Shown piece by piece: positions 34,412 to 46,385 of a stretch of 64,000 nt of DNA. The translations under genes and the position numbers were made by a program. The stretch covers positions 1,302,001 to 1,366,000 of the forward strand of contig JAUTDP010000012.1 in NCBI GenBank assembly GCA_033439795.1. Direction: 5' to 3'. This DNA comes from Sordaria brevicollis (Eukaryota; Ascomycota; Sordariomycetes; Sordariales; Sordariaceae). Each line of letters begins with the position of its first letter. Position 1 is the stretch's first letter. The notes beneath the pieces were generated by a model that ran no database searches, was not told the DNA's origin, and was given only the letters and a program-made list of their open reading frames with translations.

Positions 34412-35195
34412 TACTTGCAGCTGAGTAGCTGAGAGTGACGAGAGGGCTGAGAGCAGACAAGACACGACGTTACGTTGCCCTGAGCTGGTGGGAGCGCCGC
34501 GGCGCAAATGTTTCCCCAAAATCACACAACTGAGCGTCTCCGCTACAGTGGTTCCTCGTTGTGAGTGGTTCCCTTGGATTGGGGTTGGGTCTGGGGGAGC
34601 AGCGCGGAAGGAATGGAGAAAACGGGGACCAACACGAGGGCGAGAAGGGCCCAGTCCGCAACTGCCTCCTGCCCGTCACTGGCCCCCTTGTTAGCCCTTG
34701 GTGTACCTTCTTTTGCGTGGTCCCATGGGCGCCTTCCAGGTTCTTCCCTCTCCTTTTCCCTGGCCTTCATTCAACCTTTCGCTGCAAAGACTCCGTCGTC
34801 TCCATCCATGCATCTCTTGGTCAATCTCCCTCCAAAGACGACCATGACCTGATTTGGTCAAGTTTCAACACTCGTTCACAACAGACAGTATCTCGTCGAG
34901 CGGCCAGCGCCTGTTTCTACTCTCGTTCTTTTTTTTTTTTTTTTTTTTTCTCGTCACGGCACGACGTCCTTGAGTAACCACCAGTTCCCGGTCTTCGGCC
35001 ACTCAACACCCTCAACCCCAAAATTCCGGATCGTGGCTGCAGCCCGTGTGGTCGATCCGACATATACTCACCATCACGAGTTCGCTTCGCGAAACTCTGG
35101 TGGATATAGGGACCGGTACCCTTTTCTCGATCCTTATCGTCAAGTTTCTTCTCTAGACGTGCCCGACGCCGACAGGACATACCCATATAGCGACC
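34412..35195. other. Promoter and leader region of the Csi2-like gene
   Basis: No supported gene. It contains a 21-nt T run and a C/T-rich stretch leading to the ATG at 35196. Confidence 0.45.
34929..34949. repeat. Poly(T) run, 21 nt
   Basis: A T tract about 250 bp upstream of the Csi2-like ATG. Confidence 0.9.
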
Positions 35196-36308
35196 ATGCT
35201 GTCGCCACCACTGTCGCTGAAGCGCTTCCTGCTTCTCTCAGCCCTCTTCGCCTCGGATGTATTGGCGCAACAAAATAACGAGGACGAATCGAGTTCATCA
35301 TCGTCAACATCTCTCTCCTCTACCTCCTCGGCCAAAGCGACGACTACCAGCAGCAGTAGCAGCAGCGCAGCAGTAGTGACTATTACTCCTACGGCATCCG
35401 AAACTGCTAATACGACCGATAGTGGCCCAATTGGAAACACAGACTCAGCGTCAGGACCTCCCGGACTTCTAACCGGTCTTCCAACTCTCACCAGAAATGT
35501 TATCCCAACCTATCCCGCGCCGACCGTTCCTCCTACGCAAAATGCGCCCTTCATGAACCATTCCTCGCTCCCCGACGGCACCGTATTCATCTGTGTCGGC
35601 GCCATTCTCGGCGCTTTCGGTTTGGCTGTTGTGATCTGGCGCGCCGTCATCGCCTGTCTTTTGCACCGTTCGGTCGAGCGCGCCGCCATGGCCCAGACCA
35701 TCGGCAGCGACAAGATTGCCTTCCCGCCTCCGAACAAGTTCTACAAGTACTCGGATCTCAACTCGAACCCCTCGCTCGTCGGCGGCAGCACCCCCGGTCT
35801 CGCCGGCAACCGCAAGTCACGCTGTCCTGCGCCCTCCGCCGGCACCCCCAGCCAGAGCCAGCTGTTCTTCTCGCCAACTGCTCAACAGGGAGACCGCAAC
35901 AGCACCATCATGGCCAACAACCGCCACTCGACCTTCCTTCCATCCGGATTCTACGCTTCCTCGGCCGCTGCTCCTATGGGCCACAGCCATGGTAACTCGA
36001 TCAGCATGTCGAACCTCCGCCCGATGTCGAGACAGCCTAGCGGTGGTAGCATGATGGGTGGACAGACTCCGCCCGAGTCGCCGAACGTTGGACCGGTAAT
36101 GGGCATGGCGACGAGGACGCCGCCGTCGAGGGCGTTTAGCAGCAGCTCGGTCAACCAGTTGAACAGGCCAGAGAGCGGGCGGGCGCCGAGCGCGTTCTTA
36201 GATGATCTGCTGGGCGATAACCCGCAGGCGTTCCCGCCTCCGGGAGGGTACAATAACCCTGGGTATCACGGGGGACATCATGATCCTAGGCATAGCGGGA
36301 GGTACTAG
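35196..36308 (+). CDS. Csi2-like plasma-membrane protein (chitin synthase III-associated family)
   Basis: A single exon of 370 residues. A signal peptide (residues 1 to about 25, [19 protein letters not shown]) precedes a Ser/Thr-rich ectodomain likely to be O-mannosylated. One membrane segment follows (about 128-152, [28 protein letters not shown]), then a 215-residue cytoplasmic tail rich in Ser, Pro, Gly and Asn. The tail begins [11 protein letters not shown] and [19 protein letters not shown]. This type I layout and the membrane-proximal blocks match the fungal Csi2 family. In yeast, CSI2 was linked to chitin synthase III activity and localises to sites of polarised growth. A Mid2-like wall sensor has a similar layout and is the main alternative. 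The direct biochemical role is unknown. Confidence 0.7.
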   Translation: MLSPPLSLKRFLLLSALFASDVLAQQNNEDESSSSSSTSLSSTSSAKATTTSSSSSSAAVVTITPTASETANTTDSGPIGNTDSASGPPGLLTGLPTLTRNVIPTYPAPTVPPTQNAPFMNHSSLPDGTVFICVGAILGAFGLAVVIWRAVIACLLHRSVERAAMAQTIGSDKIAFPPPNKFYKYSDLNSNPSLVGGSTPGLAGNRKSRCPAPSAGTPSQSQLFFSPTAQQGDRNSTIMANNRHSTFLPSGFYASSAAAPMGHSHGNSISMSNLRPMSRQPSGGSMMGGQTPPESPNVGPVMGMATRTPPSRAFSSSSVNQLNRPESGRAPSAFLDDLLGDNPQAFPPPGGYNNPGYHGGHHDPRHSGRY

Positions 36309-37824
36309 TGGTATGGTCGAGAGATGAGAGTTTGAGAACTCAGAAGAAGGAAAGCATGTCAGAGATATCCAGTGACGGACGCGAACGAGGAATTTGGATC
36401 AAAGTTTCCTTGAACATCTGGGGAGGCATACATTGATCCGGGGAGTTCAGCGGTACGAGCATCGCTCCAGTTTTGGCTTTGGGTTGGGATTTGAAAAATA
36501 CCCGATCATATCATTATCGTCATCACATCAACTCTTCGCTATCAATTATCATTATTCACCACTTACCTACCTTTCACTTTGATTTTACAGTACATATCTA
36601 TAGTTGAATACCACTTTTTGTTCATTTTCCCTTTGGACTGATGGGGGTCTAACAAGCCCTTGGCTTTGTGTCTGTGTCAAATTGTGCAGGGTCTTGCATC
36701 GGTACTGCAGTAGCAGAAGCATGGCGAAATAACTTGCATGTCTTGGGAATCTCCGTGTGTCTTTGGACTCTCCACTTCAACACCCACAATCTTTCTGCAT
36801 CGGATTCAGTTAGCGATGGCCATCACCTTTTACCTCCGTTTCCAACCCCATAATGACCTTCGTCCACAGGCTGACTAGACCAGCTCAATATTTGGCCACG
36901 AAGGTATTCTCCGAAGTTAACAGTAGGCCACAAACGATAAGGGATTATCCGAACCGGCGGCTTTGGCCTTTCAACAATGTCTCATCACCTGCCACCACAC
37001 AAAGTCAGAAACTGCAAGACAACTGCCAGATCATGCAGCTCTCCGACTCGCGGTTAATTTATTTTCAATAGTCAGGCGGCTGCCATTGCAGTTTTCTCAT
37101 ATTCTTCTTGCTATTTTGGTATCTCCATGCTGATACAGCAGGAAATATGCCGGTAGCTACGTGCTGAGGACTAGGGGGTTGCTTGCTTTCTTTGCTCGTC
37201 TCTATGGCTGGTTCTGTTCTGTATAGGTTGTGTAGGTGACACGAAAGGCGCATTTTAACCAACGGAGTTTGTTCAGTCCTTGTAGAGTCTAAGTTTGGAG
37301 TTTCACAGCCTGACTCTGTGGGACTCGAGGATGCGTAGAGTGCTAAAGATGTACATCATGTGTCACCGTTGGCTTTGCGGTGCGTGTGGTGGGAGATGTA
37401 CCGCCAGATGGGATTTTTTTGAACCATGTTGCGATATCCAAAACTAGCGAAAATAGTAGGGAAGTAGCTCGTCAACTGTCCTGTCGTAATAATGTGCTTG
37501 AACAGGTAGGAACAGGTTATGTGTGTGACATAGCGTTATACTGATGTTCTATCAACGAATAATTACGTGCTTATAATAAATATGTACGTTTGCTTTTGTA
37601 GGGTATTTTCTAGTCTTTTTCGCTCTACTTCTTTCCCTTCCTTCTTGATTTCCATCTTCCCACCCCGAAGTTGGTATCATAAGACGCCGTGAATCAGCAT
37701 CACCGTTAGAATCCAGAAGCCATAAAATCATCCCATCTTATAGTCATCATCTCTAATTCATCCCGTTCCCAACTCCGTCTCTTCCTTCCCATTATCCAGT
37801 TGCCCAACAACCGACTTTACGAGC
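36309..37824. other. Convergent spacer
   Basis: Between the Csi2-like gene and the ABC transporter, which converge. No supported gene. Base composition becomes somewhat A/T-richer near 37400-37600. Confidence 0.5.
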
Positions 37825-40800
37825 TTACGCAGCCCGATCATTATCAACAACCTCCCTCGCCAACCTGATGTCCTCCCCTCTGATGCCGCTCCTCTCGCAC
37901 ATGCCCCTAAAGATACCGCCCTCCATCTCAAACAATTGCATGGGCGTGCCAATCTCCGCAATACGGCCCTTGTCCATCACGCAAATGCGGTCGTAGTTGA
38001 TGATAGTCCTCAACCGATGAGCGATGCACAGCAGCGTTTTGCCGCGGAACGCCGATGCCATGGTGCGCTGGATCTTGTCGTCCGTCTCCATGTCGACTGA
38101 CGAGGTAGCCTCGTCGCACACGATAATCTGCGAGCCACGCACAAGGGCGCGGGCGAGGGCCATGAGCTGCCGCTGACCGAGAGAGAAGTTGAGGCCGTCT
38201 TCTTCGACGATGGAGTCGAGGTTGATGCGGTTGTTAGAGTTGCCAGTGGAAGCGGGGGCGTCGGCGACAACGAGGGCGTTACCGCTGGCGCTGGGAGTGG
38301 TGGTTGTGGTAGTAGCGGCTTCGTCTTGGACGAGATCGGCTTGACGCAGGGCAGACCAGAGCTCCGCGTCGGTATGCTCACCGAAAGGATCGAGGTTGCT
38401 GCGCACGGTACCACGGAAGAGAGTCGGGTCTTGAGGAATGATGGCGAGGCGAGAACGAAGATCTTGGAGACCAATGGTGGAAATGTCGATACCATCAATG
38501 GTGATGTGACCGCCGGAAATCTCAACAAGACGGAAGAGCGTGCTCATAATAGAACTCTTTCCTGCACCCGTACGGCCGACGATTCCAATACGCTCGCCAC
38601 CCTGAATGTGCACGTTAAGACCCTGCAAGACAAGGGGAAGACCGGCACGGTAACGCATCTCGACGTTGTCAAAGACGATCTCACCCTTCTCGGGCCAGCT
38701 GGGGCGCACGTCGATGGTCTTGGACGGGGCCTCCTCCTCAAGCTGAGTGCCGTAGTACAAGAGACGCTCGACGGCGTTCATGCCGTTCTCGACTTCGGCC
38801 AGCTGACGGACAGTGAACTGAATCATCTGTACTATAGCAAGGATATAGGACAACACCAAGCCGGCAATCGAGGGGTTAACCGAGAAACGGGAGGTGACGA
38901 CGAGAATACCCGTGGTAAACACCAGAGCGTTACCGATCATGTCCAGTCTGGTCGATAGCCATCTCTGATTCGAATAAGTCAGGAAGTACGCCGAGTCCAT
39001 GTTATCGATGGCCTTCCTCATGTCCACCACGAAACGGTTCTGGAGGCCATACGCCCTGATAGAGGCAACGCCGGAAAGACCTTCGTTGAACTTGGCAAAG
39101 ACCGAAGAACGAAGGACAGCCTCAAAGCGTTTGACCTCGCGAGCCGATGAGCGATAGTAGCCAGTAGCAAAGAGGAAGAGGGTGAAGAGAGGTACCAGAG
39201 CGATGGCGAAGTAGTAGAAGTATGCGATGATCAAAGCGAAGGTGGAGATAATAGCACCAATGCTGAAGAAGTACATGCGCATAGCATCCGTAAGGTTATT
39301 GTCCATGACATCCACATCGCGACTGAAACGGTTGGTAATGCGACCGAGAGGCGTAGTATCGAAGAAAGACATGGGAGCACGCAACACGCGGAACGTGGCC
39401 TGCCTCAACATGTTCTTACTCGCCGTCGTACCGAAGATCGAAAGAGAGACCATAAAGGCGAACATGAGGAGAGCTTGCGCCGCACCGAGACCAGCGTAGA
39501 CGCCAATGTACTGGCCCATGTTCAGGCCAAACTTGTCGGAAGTCCACCACGAGAGCCACAAGCTGGTCATGATGTTGGAACCTTGGGATATAACCAAGAG
39601 AATGAGTACAATGGGCGCGTTGAACATGGTACCGGAGGCCTTGATGTAAGACGTGTAAACCGACCATGGCACGCTAGCCACGGCACGCTCTTCGGCCTGC
39701 ATGAGGCTCTTGCCCTTCTTCTTCTTCTTGGGAGCTTCAGTCTCGTTAGCTACGACGGGAGCTTCGGCATCATCCTTCTTATCTTCCTGAGCGGTCGACT
39801 CCAAGAGCTGACGGAACTCTTCCGAATCCCTCATAAGGTTGTCGAAAGTGTCCACAGCCTGGATACGACCACCGTCCATCCAAATGATACGATCGCAGCG
39901 GTTCAGAACCCAAAGTTGGTGAGTTGCCAAAATACGGGCCTTGTCCTTGAGCAAACCGAGAATAGCGTTATCGAAGATGTGGCGACCGACGTGAGCATCG
40001 ACGGCGCTCAAGGGGTCGTCCATGAGCACAATGTCGGCATCGAAGTAAATCGCACGAGCAATGTTGAGTCTCTGCTTTTGACCACCAGAGATAGTGATAC
40101 CTCTTTCGCCAATCTCGGTCATATCGTGGTTGGGAAGCATATCCAAATCCGGCTGCAACGCGCAAGCCTTGATGACATCGCGATACCATTCGTCGTCCAT
40201 TTCCTTTCCAAAAAGAATGTTGTCCCTGAGAGTCGCGTTCTGAATCCAGGCGTACTGAGGGCAAAAAGCTCTGTGAGCACCAAGAACGACCTCGCCGCTA
40301 GTCTTGCGCATATCACCAGCCAAAGCAGAGAGCAATGAAGTCTTGCCACTGCCCACGGTACCGATAACCGCAACCAACTCGTTCCTCCCAATGGTGAAGT
40401 TGAGATCCTGAAGCTTAAATGGTTCCCGATCTTCAACCAAGGTGCTCGTGTCATCACCGGAGGGAGGAGTTCCCGCCTCGAGGTCCTTGGGCTTCTCCTT
40501 GAGATCCTTCTCAGGCCTCGATTTCGGACCGGCGCCACCAGCCGTAGACTCATTCTCTTGAGTTGGTGTCCGTTCCCAGGTGAAGGAGGCGTCGCGAACT
40601 TCAATAGCGTTAGGCGCGTCGGGCTTGATGATAGCCTCGTCCTCCCTTTCCTCAGCGAGCAAGAAATCCTGGATACGGGAGATGGAGGACCATGCGTCCG
40701 TCACCTGACCGATGACCAAGGGAAGCATGTTCAAAGGCATTCTAAGACCGTTGAAAAGGGCGAGAGACGAAAAGACCTTAGCCGGCGCCAGCCCGTGGTT

Positions 40801-42387
40801 CGTCAAAGAGTAGGTGATGAACGCAAGCATGGACGCGAAGATCGGAAGCGAAATACTAATGGCCATGATCGCATTACGAAGAGCCAGCAACACCTGAATG
40901 GCCGATACTTCGCGATCGCGGAACTCCTGCAAGCGCTTGAGGAAGGAGCTTTCCCAACCGAAGAACTTGACGAAGCGGACGGACTGAAGGATTTCCTGGG
41001 TCAGGCCAACTCGCTGATCGGTGATCTTGTTGATGGCCTTTCTGCGGATGAAGAGACTCTTGATGGCCTTGGTAAGGACGGGAATACCGATGACCAACAA
41101 GGCAAAACCGGCGAGCGCGCTGTAAGTCAAGTTGATAAGCAGCATCACCAGAGTGATAATGATGGAAATAGGGGCGGTCCAGATAATATGGAACAGGCCG
41201 GAAGCTTGGTCGATCCTGTAAGTGTCGACACTCATCAAGTTGATCTGAAACACGTTAGCCATAAGCATCAAATAGATTTCTTTCAGGGACACTCACAATT
41301 CTTCCGTTGCCCCAACCAGCACCATCCCCTTCAACACCGGCCTGGCCCTTTTTGCCTTTCTTCTTGTTCCTCTTCTGCTCCTTCTTTTTCTCCTTTGCAT
41401 CCTTCTCTGCAGCCGCCTTTGCAGCGGGACCGTCTGGCGCGTCGGCACCACCAGCCTTGGCACGCCCTGAGATGACCATGGACTTTTCGTAGATCAAGCT
41501 AATCAGAGAGGCCCTAGCCATACCTCCGATAAGCATACCGCGGTAGATGAAATGGTTGATGCACAAACTCTGCAAGATTTGCATGGCCGTGACACCGAAG
41601 ACCAATCCCAAGCCGGATCCGATACCCGGTGGTGGTGCGCCCGAGTGGTTGGCAACCCAAGCGTCCGTTGCGAACTGGATGAGATAGCGAAGAGTGAAGG
41701 GCGACATGACTTGGAGGACGGAGGCCGCAAGCTGACACATGCCACCAATCCAGAACTCCCAGAAGAAGGTCTCATGCATGGCCCAAAGCAGCGGGTACTT
41801 TTCCCCCTTTTCCACTCGCCGCTTGTAAGACTCGCGCATCTTTTCTGTGAGAGGGTCAACAGATCGGGCTGGGTTGACTTCGTAGATATCATTGAGCTCC
41901 AATTGTCGTTTGTATCCGGTCTACAGAAATTTGTCAGTGTCTGACCCAAGTTATATACCAAGCTCTTGCACCCGGGCTCACTCACCGACATCAAAGGACC
42001 CATCCAACTAAAGAAGAGCGAGTTGAAGAAACCGGCATTGTACTCAGGCGATGACCTTCTCGTCTCTGGGATCGGTTCGATTTTCCCCCACCTCAGAGGA
42101 TTTGGCTGTTTGTACCATGGCTTCGGCTCGACATGAGGATGGATGGTAGCGGCCGTAGTTACGCTGGTGTTTGTGGCATTGGTCCTCATCCGGTTCAACT
42201 CGGCCCTCTTTTCTTCGTCCCCCTCCATAGATGAAGAACCAATGGCCGTCGTCTTTTCGAGGTCGTCCTCGTTCCTGGGTGCCTGCTCGATCTCATCCTC
42301 TCGATGTCTCGGTTGTTGGGCCACGGGGTCGGCTACGGGATTTGGGAGGCTGATCTCCTGATCCTTCTCGTTTGGGGATGCGGCCAT
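37825..42387 (-). CDS. Yor1-like ABC transporter (ABCC/MRP family)
   Basis: Exons 42387-41986, 41920-41297 and 41244-37825, all phase 0, give 1481 residues, close to yeast Yor1. The order is: a cytosolic N-terminus of about 120 residues, membrane domain 1, NBD1, membrane domain 2, NBD2. NBD1 has Walker A GTVGSGKTS (near residue 636), signature ISGGQKQR and a Walker B ending in Asp (VLMDDPLSAVD) instead of the catalytic Glu. This is the usual degenerate site of ABCC proteins. NBD2 has Walker A GRTGAGKSS (near 1230), signature FSLGQRQ and a complete Walker B, IIVCDEATSSVD. There is no extra N-terminal TMD0, so it is a short MRP. The cytosolic loop before intron 2 has a Lys-rich insert (KEKKKEQKRNKKKGKKG). 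Yor1 proteins export oligomycin and other organic anions and flip phospholipids at the plasma membrane. The substrate here is unknown. Confidence 0.92.
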
Positions 42388-45300
42388 GATGAAGTGGTAG
42401 GGAAGGCGCCGTCTTGGCAGCCGGGCTTATAGAGAAGCCTTGCTGGAGGCAGTGGTCGTACGCTGGGAAAAGCCGAAACCGAGGGAGAACCGCAGTCTCT
42501 TGTGATCGTCGAGCAAATATGTAAAAAAAATATTATTCGTTCCTTGTTGTCATTATGCGCAAAAGGGGTAACAGTTGCCCGGTAGGCTGGCAGGTCGCAG
42601 GTCGCAGGAAAGCAGCACGTCACCGACGCTAAGTTGAAGTCAGAGGTGTCGTTACTTGACTGAGTTTAAAGTCTTGTGCCGATGGAGCCGCAGAGATTCG
42701 AAATAATAATAAGTAGCAAACGAGGCTGAGAAAGATAACTCCCAGGGCGTGTGAGTGGTTGAGTCTTTTGAGTATATTAAAAATAAGGTGAAAGGTGCTG
42801 GCGTTTGAAGTAAGCAGGCCGAGCAAGTTTCCAAGGATGATCAAGCTGTATGTGATCTCCCGACTATGGTTGTATATATGCCTTGGTTGACTTACAGGTG
42901 CCAAACCTTGGATGCCAAACCTTGGGATGGAAGAGGAGCTAGATTATGTAAAAGGGAGAAAAGCAGAAAGCGAGGCTCCCACACTCGGAAAAGGATAACA
43001 CTCTCAAAATTTGTCCCTGGTATCGGGACAGGAGTGGGAATAACAAAAAGATAAGGTACCCAAATCAAAAAGGAAAGAGCAAAAAGGCGGGAAATGGAAC
43101 AGTAAAAAAAAGGTGGATGGGACCATCAGTACGGAACCACTTCGGAATTAACAGAAAGCGGATCTGATGCCCCGGTATGGATGATATGAATGGATTGATG
43201 GTAAGGTCCCCTCCTCCTTCCACATGGATCTTTCTGTTGGTTCCCCCTTCCTTGTTGTGTTGTGTACAGTACCAGCTCTACCAGCCTGTTAGACCTGTAT
43301 CTTCCCTTGTTGTCGACGTTGCAACCCGCACAAGCAATGACCGGAAAGCCCTTGCTGAATGGAACGAAGGGGCGGAATGTTGAGTGTTGTTGGATCCTCT
43401 CGTCAAAGTCCACCGCCCGGTTCCATTTGCCTTCTCTCCATCGTTCTTCTTCCACTTTTTCTTCCATCGAGAAAGTGGAAACACAATCGAGAAAAATGCT
43501 TAAAAATCCATTGCTCCACCGCCGTCGCCCAACCACCCAGCAGGCCACCATGATGGAAAAGGGAAGCATTGGCAGGGGAAAATAGGACTAAGCGGGGAGA
43601 GACTAGGTACCTAGAGACGGGAGAATCATGAGAGGAAGTCGGCAATCGGGGTCAGAAGACGCCGCCGATGACGCCTCCAAAACTGTGTGTTAAGGCTTGT
43701 TTAATCAGCAAGTGGCCGACCGCCCAGCCAGTGCAGCCACCATCCACCATCCACCATCCACCATCCACCATCCCCCATTCCCCGCCAAATCGCTGCTGTA
43801 AAAAAAGGGCTGACCAAAAGGCCTGCTTCCGGTGGAGGTGACCGGTCCCGACGCAGGCGAACTGCACCTCCTCCACCCCGGATCGTGGCCGTGCTTGGCG
43901 CTGCATGTTAAGTCCACTGTCCTCCCGCTGTCCACGTTGGTTTCTTTCCGCTAGAAGCACAGCAGAAGCACTTGTTAGCCAGCCCTATCTTTTACTTGTA
44001 TAACCCCGCCTGGTCTCGAATTTGAACTTGGTTGCACATCTGTGGTTTTCCTTGATATGGAAGAGATGTAATACAAGTGTACTCTCTCAAGCTTGGACAT
44101 CACATCCGCCATCAACAGACCACGGGCAATGGGCACGGATACCAGATTACCAAGATGGCCGGCTATCAGATCCTCCCGAGCCATCACCACGCAAACCATA
44201 CCGATATCCCGTCTCAACTCTCTATCGACCTGCCCAATTAGTCACTTCTTTCGGGGTTAGCCTCCCACCTCTCCTGTCCCTCCCTGATTACGTACACATC
44301 AACTTTTAGTATGTACGAGGTTCCAAGGCTTATGCGAGTGTGTGGAAGTCCTTACACCGAACTTTGTACCACCACAACTTTTGTTTCTTGACAGCTCTTT
44401 ACCACATGGTCGGTCCTAGCTCCTTAACGCCGAGCCTTCTATAGCAAGGTACATCGGTACCTCTACCGTACCACAACTCTCATTCCACCCCGAAACACCA
44501 CTTGACAAAAAAGGTCGAGGACCAGCATTCCCTCATGAAACCGGATAAAACGGCACACAGCCAACACGATAGCCTGCCCATGAAGGGAGGGTATACGCAC
44601 GCGCTGCGTTGCCTCACATCTTACCTGCACCTCGCTTTCGTCGCAATGCCCGTCTTTGTTACCAACCAGAGATCAAGTGACATGGGCTTTTCCATCTCCA
44701 TTCTAGCGAGCTGACACCGCTTTGATCAACGTCACCGTCACCAGCCTTGTGAGTTGTCGATAGGGATTCTCAAGAGAAGCGGTATCGCTAGCGCAAGTTC
44801 TCCCCCGGACTCCCCAGACATTCTTTGTTCTACGAAACGAGGCAATCGGCACCGCTCCGGCTCCCGATCTCAGAAGCTCGCTTATCCAAAATTCAGGCAC
44901 AGATAGGTACGATCACTGATGGGAAGGAATCATGAAAAAGTAAGGCGGTCTTGGAACTGCACGTTACGTTTGATACTAGAGCTGTGATCGTCGTGTGCTG
45001 CGCGGGTAGCTCAGATAAGCTTATATCCATTTCATCTGGTTCAGATGGGACATGGCACATGGCACTCCGACTCGCGAGGACGGGATGAAAGGCTTACCAC
45101 CACGAGTCAAGGGAAACTTCCCAAACTGCCCAAGAAGCGATATCGAACATCCCGAACCCAGCATCTTGGCAATGTCCATTCTATTCTCAAAATCTCATCC
45201 TACGAAGATCAAATCAAAACTCAAGAAACATCCGTCATGCAACAACGTACAACTACATACCCATGACGCACACGAAAAGATCATCGCGTTTTACTGCCGG

Positions 45301-46385
45301 TCATTAGGTACATCCATACCGCAGTGCATACCTTTAGTCCTAAGTCCATATCATAACATCTCCAGATTGTGGCTTAACAACAGTACAAGAAACAGCATTC
45401 CAATTTGCAAAGCCTCCGAGTCTAACGCAACACTCATCGCCTCAGTAACTAGCAAGCTAAACTTCGATATCACAAATACGTAATAACCTCGCTGTGGCCG
45501 CTGGGTGGTGAGGTGGTGAATTGTGATGATGGTTTACGGCCCGGTTCCGGCGAAGGTATCCGGGCCGTTATCCGATATCTTTTAGGCGTGTCGGTGCCGA
45601 ATCGGCAAGTGACTTACGCTGTTGAGCTTACGGCTGGCCTGGGCCTCCTTCTCCCCCTTTCTTGTTTTTGTTTTCTTTTGTGACTTTTGCTTATCTCAAA
45701 AGGCTATCGATGAATATGAAAATGCGATAACGGTCACACCGAATATCTGCATATCGTGACCGCTTGTAAATCGTGCATCGGTAGAGTGTTCCCTGAACCT
45801 ATCTCCATCGTTTGCTAACCTGAGTCAAGTAAATCCAAATTCTCATACGACAGAGCCGTGGTATTATATGGAGACAAAGAAATGGAAGAAAGCAGAGCCA
45901 CATACTATGTATGATTTTAGACCCTTGAGGCCAACGCCAATATCCCGTTATAACCTGTTGCTATATTAAAGCCGGTACTCGGGCAAGTCTCTGGGCAGAG
46001 CTGTTCCCCCAACGCCTTCAGGTTTGAGATCTCACTATGGATAGATAGGCAGGCGAAGTAACATACATAACCCCAAGAATGAGACTGGCTACGTAGTAAC
46101 TATCGCGACGAAGTGTCCTTTGAAGAGCGCAGGGGACAACAAGGAGCAAAGCTTTGGACCAAAACAACATCTGTATAAGAATGAACAGTGATTTATACCA
46201 ACACTATGTGCCAACACTATGTGCACATGACAGTCTACAAAAACATGTTATGACAAATACATCAAACCAAATGCACAATATACAAACACCATCGAGACAC
46301 CATATACTCCACCGAGGACCAGCCTTTCTCACCCCAATCCTACACCTCAAAAAACCACCTATGAAACAAAAGAAACCACCTCGGA
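42388..46385. other. 4 kb gene-poor interval
   Basis: No supported gene. It contains the ABC transporter promoter on the right side of that gene and a small minisatellite. Many short frames overlap on both strands at 43126-43960. The stretch 45000-45040 begins like a tRNA (GCGGGTAGCTCAGATA) but has no matching acceptor stem or T arm. Confidence 0.45.
43737..43771. repeat. (CCACCAT)5 minisatellite
   Basis: Five perfect heptamer units in non-coding DNA, followed by a degenerate CCCCCATTCC. Confidence 0.9.

Noticed and set aside
39475..41475. Plus-strand frames of 287 and 305 codons
   Set aside because: They are antisense to the ABC transporter, which has complete Walker and signature motifs on the minus strand.
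45002..45050. tRNA-like start GCGGGTAGCTCAGATA
   Set aside because: No anticodon arm, T arm or pairing acceptor stem follows within tRNA distance.
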